From Mucilaginibacter sp. cycad4 (GTDB lineage: Bacteria; Bacteroidota; Bacteroidia; Sphingobacteriales; Sphingobacteriaceae), in assembly GCF_034263275.1 (NCBI RefSeq), contig NZ_CP139559.1, positions 1,240,001-1,304,000 of the forward strand: a stretch of DNA of 64,000 nucleotides, read 5' to 3'. Both the position numbers and the translations under genes were made by a program. A model generated the notes under the pieces. That model did not search any database, was not told where the DNA came from, and saw nothing but the letters and a program-made list of their open reading frames with translations. Position 1 is the first letter of the stretch. Each line of letters starts with the position of its first letter. This document shows, one piece after another, positions 36,110 to 44,735 of this stretch.

Positions 36110-37537
36110 ATGAAAAAATATATAATCCCAGTTATTTGTATCCTGATGGCAGCAACTTTTTCCGGTTGCCAGAAATGGAAAGGTGAGCACATGGACATTT
36201 ATAGCTATACACCGCCGGCTGCAAACCCGGTAAGTGATAAAGCCCCGCTTTCATGCAGCTCAAGCGGCACAAGCGTTATCCCGGTAAAAGGTACCATGCT
36301 TAGCGGCAAAACCTACACGGTTGAAGATGGCTGCGATTTGGTGATCAATCCAACTGATACATTACTAATGCAGCCGGGTGTTAAGCTAAATATGGGTGTA
36401 GGAAGCAGCCTTATAGCCCTTGGTACACTGGTAAGTAACGGTTCAAAAGATCAGCCAAATTGGATCACCATACCGGGTATTGTTAAAAATGATGCTCCGG
36501 GTGGCTTAACGGCTGCTGCCGATCCTGCTTATGCCGGTAAGTGGAAAGGCATTATTGGCGGCCCTACCTGTAATTTGCTGGTATTGCGCTGGACACACGT
36601 AGAATATGCCGGATTAACCGAAGGTAAAGCTACATCAACTATTGCCGGCTCAGGTACCGGCAACCAGTACAGCATTTTATTTGCCAACTATAATGGCAGC
36701 TTTATTATGGAAGACTCCTGGTTATACGGCGGTGTGGATGACCCAATCCGCATTTCGGCCGGTAAAATTGCCATCTTCAGAAACACATTTGAAAAAAATG
36801 GTGTTAGTGGCGGCGATTGTTTAAATGCTAAGGGAGGTACTGTGGGTACCATGGCCTATAATATGTTTATCGGTACTGCTACCAATGGCCAAAAAGCTTC
36901 CAATAAAGGTCAGGCTACCGGAGCTCCGCAAACTAATATCGTAATGTATAACAATACATTCGTTAGCGGCGGTTATCGCCAGGTGCAAAGCGGTCGCGGC
37001 GGTTGTATTAACTTTGAAGAAGGCGCGGCAGGTATGTATTACAACAATGTGGCTGTCAACTGCAAGTTTGGCTATCGCGTTGTGGGCAGTCCGGTTGCTG
37101 ATGTTGCACACCTTTCATACGGTAACAATTATCAATGGGCCGATTCATTAAGCGTAGCTAACCAGTTTTATCCAACAGGTTATATCACTCAGCCGCAGAG
37201 TACGGATATTCCTTCAATCACAACATCGGCAAAATACCTGCCTGCAAACTATACTTTGGGCTCTATTTATGACGGTAGCGATGTTGTGCAGAAAAACAAC
37301 CCGATGTTCCTGAACTTTCCGCTTCCTACGGTTGGTCACCCGTTATATCAGTATAGTGCAATCGGGAACTTCAACTTCCATTTGCTGGCTAATTCACCGC
37401 TGATTGGCAAAGGGAACACAACTATAAAACCATTAATAACAGTGCCGCTTGATAAGATCTATGGTTTATCAGATGCTACGTTACCCGGTACCGATCTTGG
37501 TGCTTACCAGTTAAATGGTTCGGGAAACATGCATTAA
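36110..37537 (+). CDS. Parallel beta-helix lipoprotein (operon B)
   Basis: A 475-residue lipoprotein, lipobox AATFSGC (Cys20). It is a paralogue of the protein at 29713-30921: a shared opening with a metal- or Cys-free linker, then IPVKGTMLSGKTYTV, WTHVEYAGL, MEDSWLYGGVDDPIRISAGK, IFRNTF, VMYNNTFVSGGYR and the same C-terminal order (DFHLQSTSPAF in one, NFHLLANSPLI in the other, then DLGAY). It is about 70 residues longer through insertions in the first third and near residue 370. It is expected on the surface with receptor B. There is no YncE or phosphatase gene after it; a terminator follows at 37559-37597. Confidence 0.75.
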   Translation: MKKYIIPVICILMAATFSGCQKWKGEHMDIYSYTPPAANPVSDKAPLSCSSSGTSVIPVKGTMLSGKTYTVEDGCDLVINPTDTLLMQPGVKLNMGVGSSLIALGTLVSNGSKDQPNWITIPGIVKNDAPGGLTAAADPAYAGKWKGIIGGPTCNLLVLRWTHVEYAGLTEGKATSTIAGSGTGNQYSILFANYNGSFIMEDSWLYGGVDDPIRISAGKIAIFRNTFEKNGVSGGDCLNAKGGTVGTMAYNMFIGTATNGQKASNKGQATGAPQTNIVMYNNTFVSGGYRQVQSGRGGCINFEEGAAGMYYNNVAVNCKFGYRVVGSPVADVAHLSYGNNYQWADSLSVANQFYPTGYITQPQSTDIPSITTSAKYLPANYTLGSIYDGSDVVQKNNPMFLNFPLPTVGHPLYQYSAIGNFNFHLLANSPLIGKGNTTIKPLITVPLDKIYGLSDATLPGTDLGAYQLNGSGNMH

Positions 37538-37558
37538 TAACAATACTTACTCGTTAAG

Positions 37559-37597
37559 AATAGGCTGTATCATAAATCATGATCAGCCTATTTTTTT
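37559..37597 (+). terminator. Intrinsic terminator of operon B
   Basis: AATAGGCTG pairs with CAGCCTATT across a 16-nt loop, followed by TTTTTTT. Confidence 0.8.
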
Positions 37598-37646
37598 CTT
37601 ATTCAGTTGCTCAAGAAATTAGTTTTGGGTTGGATTGACTTGCTAA

Positions 37647-37757
37647 CAAAAGGGGGTTAACAGGGTTAACACAATTCAGGGTTAACATTTGTTTATATAT
37701 CTAATAATCAGTTAATTGAGTGTATTTTTCTTGGAAAATATGTTAACCCCCTTTTTG
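37647..37757. repeat. 111-bp element bounded by 16-bp inverted repeats with internal GGGTTAAC copies
   Basis: The left end CAAAAGGGGGTTAACA (37647-37662) is the reverse complement of the right end TGTTAACCCCCTTTTTG (37741-37757) apart from one extra base. Inside the left half GGGTTAAC occurs three times. The 78-bp interior is AT-rich and non-coding. It sits between convergent genes in a 404-bp gap (37538-37941). It could be a tiny MITE-like remnant, a protein-binding site array or a long-loop terminator. I see no target-site duplication. Nothing else is visible in the gap apart from the terminator at 37559. Confidence 0.55.
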
Positions 37758-37941
37758 TATAGATATTATCGGCTAAATTTCAATTCATAGGTAACAAAAC
37801 ACCAGGGTGGGCAATTTGATTTAGGATACAGTCTCTTCTTTTTATAAACCAATTGGAATGAAGAAACTTACTTATACTATTCTTGCACATAGGTATAAAC
37901 AAAATAAGCTGAAATAACCGGATGACGAATATCAGTATTGC

Positions 37942-40590
37942 TTAAAAATGAGGACTGAAACCAAACTTGATACCATAAGGAGATGCTCCGGGATGATCAA
38001 GATAATTAAATCGTCTTATGCCATCTATCCGCAAAAATTTAAAGATGTTTCCTATACCTACTCCTGCTTCCACGTAAGGTGTATTCCCTAAGGCGTAGGT
38101 GCCGTTTGAGTCACTTGTTCCTGTTGGGAAACGATATAAATTTGCTGAGTAAAGCGGGTTGTTTTCGTTTCGCAAGCCGCCAAACAATACTTTGGCAGAT
38201 AAAAACTCTCTCCATTTCAGGTGTTTTATCAAAGGTACCTTATTAAGCAAAAAGCCGTTAAAGCTATGTGTCAGGTTGATACCTGCATAATGATCACTTA
38301 CAAACTCCAGGTAGGTCATTTGATTATAACCGTCTTCGTCATAAGCGAGTGACTGATTAGCCGGGCTGATGTTGAGGAGCGGAAAGGGTACCTTCCCCGC
38401 CAAATAATTCCCCAGTACAGTAATATCGGTATGGCCAAGCTGAGAAAGATAGAAGCGTTTGAAAATGCTTGCATTAAAGCTTGTGAAATTATATGAACCA
38501 TTAAACAAGCCTTTAAAGCCCTGATTGATCTGCAGATTTAAAATAGGGTATTTGCTGTAGATGGTACGGCGATAAACGGTGCCCTGGAGGATCTGTTCGT
38601 GAGGTGCATACCTGAAAGCAAGATTTAATTCGGTAGTTGTTAAATCATGCACCACTGTATTAGCTGCATCATTGTATTGAAATACCAATGCCGCGGCGGG
38701 GCGTTGGTTCCAGTTCCGGAATGCGAGGTCGAACGAAAAATGATTTTCAAAATCTTTTACATATTCAATTTTGACAACCCTGCTATAAAGCCAGTACCTT
38801 GTTTTTCCGGTTTGAAAAGATGAAAGTGCAGCCTGCTGGTTAATAGTTGAAAGATTTTGCCCCGGTACATCAACATCATACAAATAGCTTGCCTTAATAT
38901 AATCGTTAGGATAGCGGTAAAATGGCGTTTTATTGAATGAAAGGAATGTAGCAAGATTGTATTTGTAAGTTCTGTCCCGGGTGCCGTAAGCGCCAAACCC
39001 CTCAAAGTATATTGATTTATTCAATTCGGGGGTGGTGCGCCCGCCAACCTGGAAACGTGACCCTTCCTGGCTATCACGGGAGTATAACGTGCCAATGGGA
39101 CCTAATAATACAGGGCCCCACTTGGCATAACCTCCGGTTAAGGTGGCTGCAATCCAGGTCGCCCTTTTAAATTGCGGCATTTTTTCCAATTGGGTAATCC
39201 GGGGATAAACTTTGGCCTGGTGGGCAGATAAGGTATCCGGCCGCTGATGCAGCCAATACGAGGTGTCGGGCTTGTTGGCGTCACCCGCTATTTGCAGCTC
39301 CCTGCCTTCATAAAACGTTGCCGGAAGCGGCGTATCGGTTAAATAGTTCGACAGGAAAACAGTTCTTTCACCCATCAGCCCGAAACCTTTATTTTTTAAA
39401 ATACCTAAGTCGGCTTTAACATCACTTTTACTTAAAAAGTACCTGCCATTGGGATGTTGCTCAAAATCAAGCGTCACTTTAAGGTTCCGCATAAAATTGA
39501 TATTGATCTGCTTATTTACATTTAGTTCGCATGATCGTACAGCATAGTTGCCGGTCATGCTTACCAGTAACTTGCCTTCAAAAAGCAGATCGCCTTTGGT
39601 GCGCGGTGTAAAGCTTAATTCAATCAATTTTTCCTTGCCCGATTGTATCGTATCGGTAATGAAAAATTTGTAATAGTTGGGGGAATGGTCGGCGATGGGG
39701 CTGAGGAGCTGGTTATTTATAATGAAAACATTGTTATCATAAATATCAATGTTATTGCCGTAGAGCCTGTTCAGGTAGATATCCAAACCCGCAGTATCAA
39801 TAAATTTGAGGATGTTGGCCTCTTTTTGTGCCTTCAGGATCCGGATGGATTTTGCTGGGTTTTTACGGTAATAATTTTGGTATTGTTTTTCGCTGAAATA
39901 GGCTGGGAGCAGTACCTGGGTTTGCCCGTTGTTTTTTACTGTATCAAGCATAAACTTGTACATTTTAAAATAGCGGCTGTTCATCAAGTTGGCGGGCATG
40001 TCTATAAACGACAAGTTGATCCGCTCATACTGGTCGTATTGCAGGTAATCAGCGCTTTCCATCCGGTTTTGCTTTTTATGATCGATAACCTGCTGAATGA
40101 GCTCAACCGCCGGATTACCCTTGTTTCGATAACGTTGTTTTTTGCCTGAAATAACAGTAACTTCTTTTAATTGGGTTTGACTGCCATGCAGCCGAATTTG
40201 AAGCACATTTGGCTGCCCTGGTTTAATTGTTCTTGTAACCAGCTGAAAACCTATATATGAAAAGGTAACGTGTGTAAAAGAACCCGGGGCACTTAATTCA
40301 AACTTTCCATCCAGATCCGAATTGGTGCCATATTTGCTCCCGGTAAACCTGATATTGATGCCCGGAAGCGGCTGGCCGTTAGCATCATCTATTACTTGCC
40401 CGCGTATGCTGGTTACGGTATGAAAGGTTGATTTTTTAAGGCTGTCCGTTTGCTGTGCCCCGACATAAAAAGGGATCAGTAAAAAAAAATAAAAAGCAGT
40501 CCTTTTGGTATATAACAACGTTAAAACTTGAAGTAATATCCGCTTCGCGAAACCGGGGATTCTGAAAAAGATCTCAAAAAAAGATAGCAA
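37942..40590 (-). CDS. DUF5686 / carboxypeptidase-regulatory-like outer-membrane protein
   Basis: An 882-residue protein. A membrane or signal stretch near residues 30-46 (KRTAFYFFLLIPFYVGAQ) suggests the true start may be later than the ATG at 40590, possibly a TTG near the signal peptide, since no other ATG is close. Next comes a CarboxypepD_reg-like domain (about 63-145: IRGQVIDDANGQPLPGINI). A conserved middle region follows (NPAVELIQQVIDHKKQNRMES, YLQYDQYERINLSF), then a C-terminal barrel with family motifs IYFEGFGAYGTRDRTYKY and NIFKFLRIDGIRRFNYLD. DUF5686 proteins are common in Bacteroidota and their role is unknown. It stands alone. Confidence 0.85.
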   Translation of the reverse strand: MLSFFEIFFRIPGFAKRILLQVLTLLYTKRTAFYFFLLIPFYVGAQQTDSLKKSTFHTVTSIRGQVIDDANGQPLPGINIRFTGSKYGTNSDLDGKFELSAPGSFTHVTFSYIGFQLVTRTIKPGQPNVLQIRLHGSQTQLKEVTVISGKKQRYRNKGNPAVELIQQVIDHKKQNRMESADYLQYDQYERINLSFIDMPANLMNSRYFKMYKFMLDTVKNNGQTQVLLPAYFSEKQYQNYYRKNPAKSIRILKAQKEANILKFIDTAGLDIYLNRLYGNNIDIYDNNVFIINNQLLSPIADHSPNYYKFFITDTIQSGKEKLIELSFTPRTKGDLLFEGKLLVSMTGNYAVRSCELNVNKQININFMRNLKVTLDFEQHPNGRYFLSKSDVKADLGILKNKGFGLMGERTVFLSNYLTDTPLPATFYEGRELQIAGDANKPDTSYWLHQRPDTLSAHQAKVYPRITQLEKMPQFKRATWIAATLTGGYAKWGPVLLGPIGTLYSRDSQEGSRFQVGGRTTPELNKSIYFEGFGAYGTRDRTYKYNLATFLSFNKTPFYRYPNDYIKASYLYDVDVPGQNLSTINQQAALSSFQTGKTRYWLYSRVVKIEYVKDFENHFSFDLAFRNWNQRPAAALVFQYNDAANTVVHDLTTTELNLAFRYAPHEQILQGTVYRRTIYSKYPILNLQINQGFKGLFNGSYNFTSFNASIFKRFYLSQLGHTDITVLGNYLAGKVPFPLLNISPANQSLAYDEDGYNQMTYLEFVSDHYAGINLTHSFNGFLLNKVPLIKHLKWREFLSAKVLFGGLRNENNPLYSANLYRFPTGTSDSNGTYALGNTPYVEAGVGIGNIFKFLRIDGIRRFNYLDHPGASPYGIKFGFSPHF

Positions 40591-40931
40591 GTTATAGTAG
40601 ATTAAAAAAGATTCAGCCTGTTAATCTCCCGGGCATTATTCCGGGGGTATGTTTTCCAACTTTCCTAACGTACAATTTAAAGTTGAATTGTTTCTGAAGA
40701 TAGTATTATTTTAAGATTAACAGATATATAATGGTTTTGGTTAACCAGCTTTCAGAAAACGTTTCATTTTTATCAGATAACAGGCCCTTCCTATTTATCT
40801 CCGCCTCAAACAATTTTTTGTATTTCATGATGATTAAATAACCTTTTGCTGTGTTTTGTTTTAATTCCCGGCTTGATTTTATTTGAATTAAACTTGAACA
40901 GGTTTGAACCGCCATTTGCATTTGCCGCGGT

Positions 40932-40939
40932 TAATTTTG
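40932..40939 (+). promoter_or_regulatory. Candidate -7 box for the PD40 propeller gene
   Basis: TAATTTTG fits TAnnTTTG, 44 nt before the ATG at 40984. A TTTG lies at 40903-40906, a little farther (25 nt) than the usual -33 spacing. The rest of the 393-bp gap (40591-40983) shows nothing else I can support. Confidence 0.45.
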
Positions 40940-40983
40940 TTTGCAGGTAACAATACCATTAAAATAAACTTAACCGCTAAATC

Positions 40984-41907
40984 ATGAAAATCTCTATACT
41001 TTCCTTGTTTTTGGTCTGCTGCTTTTGCTGTAGCTTAACCGCTCAAAATAACTTTTTCAATAGTAAAAACGCTTACCTGGGGCAACGCACACCCAATGAT
41101 ACCCCGCGTATTTTTGCCCAACCGATGTTAGTGCCCGATAGCGGTATAGCCATGGATAGGTCGGCATTTTCGGCAGATGGGAAGGAGTTTTACTATTGCA
41201 ATGCCATGCATTGGTTTAGTTCAAAGGGTAATAAAATCCGTTATTTTAAATACGATGGCAGCAAATGGCAGGGGCCTTTTGTACTCAATTACGGTTACTA
41301 TGCACCAACTTTTTCTATTGATGGAAAAAGCATGTATTTTCTGGGTGGTAAAAGCGATGGCCGTCACTCCATCGTTTGGATCTCGTACCGCAATAAAGCA
41401 GGCTGGACCAATCCTGCAGTTTATTTAAAAAAGGATTATGGCTTATATGATTTCATGCCTACTAACAGCGGGACTTATTATGCAGGCAGCAATGTGGGTA
41501 AGGGAAGTATGAAAGATTATACCAAATATGATTTTTGTACGCTTACCATTACTAAAACAGATACCATTGTTAAAAGCTTAGGCCCGGTTATCAATACCCC
41601 TGGCTTTGACGGCGATTTTTATGTTGCGCCTGATGAATCATATATGATCATCAGCTATAAGGAAAAAGCCGATTTTGAATGTGAGCTTGCTATTACCTTC
41701 CGTAAGCCTGATCAGAGCTGGACAGTACCGCAAAACCTTGGCCCGCTGATTAATGATGGTGATGCCCACCGCTGGGGCGAATATGTAACCCCCGACGGCA
41801 AATATCTGTTTTACACTAAAGGCACCGGCGAAAAGGACTGCCACCTTTATTGGGTAAGGTTTGATACTTTGAAGGCTAAATTAAAGAAGGAAGCTTTGGG
41901 TAAATAA
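40984..41907 (+). CDS. Secreted PD40/TolB-like beta-propeller protein
   Basis: A 307-residue protein with signal peptide (MKISILSLFLVCCFCCSLTAQ). Repeated WD40-like PD40 units follow, each with a xFSxDGKxxYF pattern: SAFSADGKEFYYC, PTFSIDGKSMYFLGG, FYVAPDESYMIISY and EYVTPDGKYLFYTKG. Such proteins bind ligands or other proteins in the periplasm or outside, and no enzymatic residues are recognised. It is convergent with the SMR gene, with only 8 nt between stops. A stem at the junction (GGTAAAT/ATTTTACC with a bulge) may act as a shared terminator. Confidence 0.8.
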   Translation: MKISILSLFLVCCFCCSLTAQNNFFNSKNAYLGQRTPNDTPRIFAQPMLVPDSGIAMDRSAFSADGKEFYYCNAMHWFSSKGNKIRYFKYDGSKWQGPFVLNYGYYAPTFSIDGKSMYFLGGKSDGRHSIVWISYRNKAGWTNPAVYLKKDYGLYDFMPTNSGTYYAGSNVGKGSMKDYTKYDFCTLTITKTDTIVKSLGPVINTPGFDGDFYVAPDESYMIISYKEKADFECELAITFRKPDQSWTVPQNLGPLINDGDAHRWGEYVTPDGKYLFYTKGTGEKDCHLYWVRFDTLKAKLKKEALGK

Positions 41908-41915
41908 CAGTAAGT

Positions 41916-42293
41916 TTATTTTACCTCGGGGCCATAAAATTTTAAACCCAAAACGCCGGTCATGATCAGCAACATAAAAAATATTTCGATGTAAGAAAGG
42001 CGCTGGTTCAGAAATGAAACCTCAACCAATTTGATCAGGATGAGGGTTACGGCTGTCCAAACGGCGTAGGCTACGGCAGTTGGCACCAGTTTTATAGCCA
42101 GCGAAAAGAAATAAATATTGCCGACGCCGAAAATAATATAACCCACAAAGGGCAGCCAAACAGGCAAGCCATGCTGCAAACTTAAAACAGAGTTGATGCG
42201 GAGCGCTTTCAGATCGCTGAATTTCATGAATTTTAGCGTGAATGTCCATGCCGCTTCAAATGCGGCTGCTATTAAGAGATATAACCAGGCCAA
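41916..42293 (-). CDS. SMR-family small membrane transporter (EmrE/ArnE-like)
   Basis: A 125-residue protein with four membrane helices. The first, MAWLYLLIAAAFEAAWTFTLK, carries the conserved membrane glutamate Glu13 of the SMR family (LxxAxxxExxWxxxLK). The third has VPTAVAYAVWTAV, also a family signature. It is slightly longer than EmrE (about 110) through a loop after helix 1. SMR proteins export cations, while relatives ArnE/ArnF flip lipid-linked aminoarabinose. As the last gene of a sugar-acid operon, 4 nt after the hydroxylase-like gene, a flippase or exporter for the pathway product is possible; ordinary drug efflux is the alternative. Confidence 0.8.
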   Translation of the reverse strand: MAWLYLLIAAAFEAAWTFTLKFMKFSDLKALRINSVLSLQHGLPVWLPFVGYIIFGVGNIYFFSLAIKLVPTAVAYAVWTAVTLILIKLVEVSFLNQRLSYIEIFFMLLIMTGVLGLKFYGPEVK

Positions 42294-42297
42294 TATA

Positions 42298-43278
42298 TTA
42301 GTTTTGTTGTAGTACGTTTTCTTGTTCGGTTACTAAGGTAATAGGTTGCTGTTCAGCCTCCAATTGATGTGCCTTATTTATTTTAGCAGGAATAATTGTT
42401 TTTAGCCTTGCCGGAGTAATTGTGATCAGCCAATTCATAAAGCCTGGTCTTAAATGATAATACCGGTTAAACCAGCGGTATTTGAGCAGTGTTTTTTCAT
42501 CAAAGCGTTTTACGCTGAAGGCATGTTGCAAAAAGTAATCTTTGGGGTAATCATAATAAAGCCCCCAGTTTTCAGGTTTATCACCCGGCGTATGACCAGG
42601 ATCATAAACGGTGCCGAAAAGGTAATCCCAAAATGAAAACTTGGTTGCAAAATTGGCGTGAAAAACTTCCTGGTAATTGGCGTGGTGCCATAAATGGAGC
42701 TGGGGTGAGTTGATAATATACTTAAGCTTGCCCATGTTTACTTTGATGTTGCCGTGTATAAACATGCCAAACATGGCATCCAGCATAGCTTTGATGGGAA
42801 CAACCACCGGGTCTGCACCTAACAGTATGATAGGTGCAAACTCAATGGTTTGATTGATGACGATCTCCATGATGTGCGAGCGTGAGCCGGCCAGAAAGTC
42901 AACCTCCTTGCCAGAGTGGTGCGCTTCATGAATGCGCCAGAAAAATTTATTGGAGTGCTGAAAGCGGTGAAACAGGTAAATATAAAGATCATGTGTAAAC
43001 AGAAAGAATAATACCTGTAATGCTACCGGCCAGCTGCTTATTAAATGCAGATGCGACAGATCAAAATGCGCTTTTAACGGCGTAATGACATAATCGAAAA
43101 TAAGGATCTTTAAAAAGTAGCTTTGTATCAGCGTATACCATACCAAATCAATCCAAAAGCCTTCCCTGAAAAATTTCAGGCCTTTTCTGTAAGGCGAGAT
43201 CCTTTCCCAGGCGATGATGAATGCTATCCAGCAAAAAAGGATAGTGGATGTTATGGTAAGTACTTTTTCCTGTGACAT
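42298..43278 (-). CDS. Sterol desaturase/fatty acid hydroxylase superfamily protein
   Basis: A 326-residue membrane protein with about four hydrophobic segments in the first half. It has the three histidine boxes of the di-iron FA_hydroxylase family: HDLYIYLFHRFQH (about 95-107), HEAHHSGKEVDF (about 117-128) and LWHHANYQEVFHANF (about 203-217). The family hydroxylates or desaturates lipid chains, or cleaves alkylglycerols. It begins 2 nt after the HAD-NeuB fusion gene stops, so it belongs to the same operon. Why a lipid oxygenase is coupled to sugar-acid genes is not clear; it may modify the lipid anchor of the product. Confidence 0.82.
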   Translation of the reverse strand: MSQEKVLTITSTILFCWIAFIIAWERISPYRKGLKFFREGFWIDLVWYTLIQSYFLKILIFDYVITPLKAHFDLSHLHLISSWPVALQVLFFLFTHDLYIYLFHRFQHSNKFFWRIHEAHHSGKEVDFLAGSRSHIMEIVINQTIEFAPIILLGADPVVVPIKAMLDAMFGMFIHGNIKVNMGKLKYIINSPQLHLWHHANYQEVFHANFATKFSFWDYLFGTVYDPGHTPGDKPENWGLYYDYPKDYFLQHAFSVKRFDEKTLLKYRWFNRYYHLRPGFMNWLITITPARLKTIIPAKINKAHQLEAEQQPITLVTEQENVLQQN

Positions 43279-43280
43279 TA

Positions 43281-44720
43281 TTATTTAACGCTTGGTTTCT
43301 CTTTGTATTCGTCGCTGATGTTTACCCTTAAACGTTTCATTGGCGCAAGTTCTGATTCGTAAACGCGTTTCTCACCGTCACCGGCTGCTGTTTCAACATC
43401 CCTGATATCGCGTACCAAACGTTGTAAGCCTTGCGGTTCAACAGATGCCGCATGGTCAGATCCCCACATAGCGCGGTCAAGGGTAAAATGGCGTTCAACA
43501 AAGGTTGCGCCCATAGCTACCGCACCTACCGTAGTTGCCAAACCCGTTTCGTGACCCGAATAACCGATAGGGATGCCCGGATATTTATTTTCAAGCGTTT
43601 GGATCATTTTAAGGTTAAGCTCCTGCGGGGGGCATGGATAAGCCGAAGTAGAGTGAGCGATAAACAACGGATAGTTTTCATCAAAAGCATTGATATAATC
43701 CATCGTTGTTTCGATCTCTTTCATGGTAGACATGCCGGTTGAAAGCATTAAGGGCTTACCGGTTTCCAGGATACGCTGTATCAAAGCGAAATCAGTTAAT
43801 GATGCCGATGCCAGTTTGTACAGGATGGTATCAAACTGCTCCATGAAATCAACTGAAGGGGCATCCCAGGCAGATACAAACCAATCGATACCTACTTTTT
43901 TACAATATTGGTCGATTGTCGCATATTCGGCTATACCAAATTCGGTTTTGCGTTTGTAGTCGATATAGGTAATACGGCCCCATGGGGTATCGCGCATAAT
44001 TTCCCATTGATCGCGCGGCACGCAGATTTCAGGTGTACGTTTTTGGAACTTAACTGCATCAGCCTTGGCAGCTACGGCTTCATCAATTAATTTTTTGCAA
44101 ATCTCAAGTGAACCGTTGTGGTTGATGCCAATCTCGGCAATGATATAGCTTGGCTGGCCTTTGCCAATCACGCGGCCGTTTTGAAGAGTAATAGTGCCGT
44201 TCCTGGTGCCTGATAAATATTTATCGCTTTTGGCTTCGATTATCAGCTCGGCAAACTCGCGGAAACAACCGTCGCCGCCGTTTAATGAACTTATAAAATC
44301 TACCTGACTTTTAACATGCGGCAAAGCGTCCGCAGGTGAGGCAGTGAGCCCGGCCAGTTTCATTACTTCCAGGTCGTTATAATCATCACCAATAAAGGCT
44401 ACTTCATTGGCAGATATATTTAAGCGGCCGCAGATCTCTTTAAAAGCAGCAACTTTATCTTTTACGCCCAAATGCAATTCGGTAATGTGTAGTTTTTCAG
44501 CCCTTTTTATAAGCGATGGAGAATTCTCGCCGCTGATAATACCTGTATCTACACCGGCAACTTTGCGAAGGCGCTCAACACCCATGCCATCGCGCATGCT
44601 GAATTTTTTTAAAAGCTCGCCGTCCTGGTTATAGTATACACCGGCATCTGTTAAAACCCCATCATTGTCGGTTAGCAATAATTTAATGCCTGCCGCTTTT
44701 TGTTTCAAAATCTCGTTCAT
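43281..44720 (-). CDS. Fusion: HAD phosphatase (KdsC/YrbI-like) + NeuB-type sialic acid synthase without SAF domain
   Basis: A 479-residue two-domain enzyme. Residues 1-165 form a C0-type HAD phosphatase: LLLTDNDGVLTDAG (Asp18 and Asp20), IISGENS and GDDYNDLEVM (111-120), as in KDO-8-P and KDN-9-P phosphatases. Residues about 190-460 are NeuB: SYIIAEIGINHNGS (191-204), DAVKFQKRT, YKLASASLTD, LSTGMSTMKEIE, HSTSAYPCP, IGYSGHETG and VERHFTLDR. It condenses PEP with an aldose (phosphate) to a 3-deoxy-2-ulosonic acid. The chain stops right after SELAPMKRLRVN, just where the SAF (antifreeze-like) domain should begin, so that domain is missing. The HAD part may dephosphorylate the synthase product. 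Tight spacing to both neighbours. Confidence 0.88.
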   Translation of the reverse strand: MNEILKQKAAGIKLLLTDNDGVLTDAGVYYNQDGELLKKFSMRDGMGVERLRKVAGVDTGIISGENSPSLIKRAEKLHITELHLGVKDKVAAFKEICGRLNISANEVAFIGDDYNDLEVMKLAGLTASPADALPHVKSQVDFISSLNGGDGCFREFAELIIEAKSDKYLSGTRNGTITLQNGRVIGKGQPSYIIAEIGINHNGSLEICKKLIDEAVAAKADAVKFQKRTPEICVPRDQWEIMRDTPWGRITYIDYKRKTEFGIAEYATIDQYCKKVGIDWFVSAWDAPSVDFMEQFDTILYKLASASLTDFALIQRILETGKPLMLSTGMSTMKEIETTMDYINAFDENYPLFIAHSTSAYPCPPQELNLKMIQTLENKYPGIPIGYSGHETGLATTVGAVAMGATFVERHFTLDRAMWGSDHAASVEPQGLQRLVRDIRDVETAAGDGEKRVYESELAPMKRLRVNISDEYKEKPSVK

Positions 44721-44735
44721 AATACTTGGTTTAAA

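Noticed and set aside
39643..40149. 168-codon plus-strand open frame
   Set aside because: Fully antisense to the DUF5686 gene, with no family pattern.
40706..40921. 71-codon minus-strand frame upstream of the DUF5686 gene
   Set aside because: No recognisable domain, no plausible start context and it lies in an otherwise non-coding, promoter-bearing gap. I could not support it as a gene.
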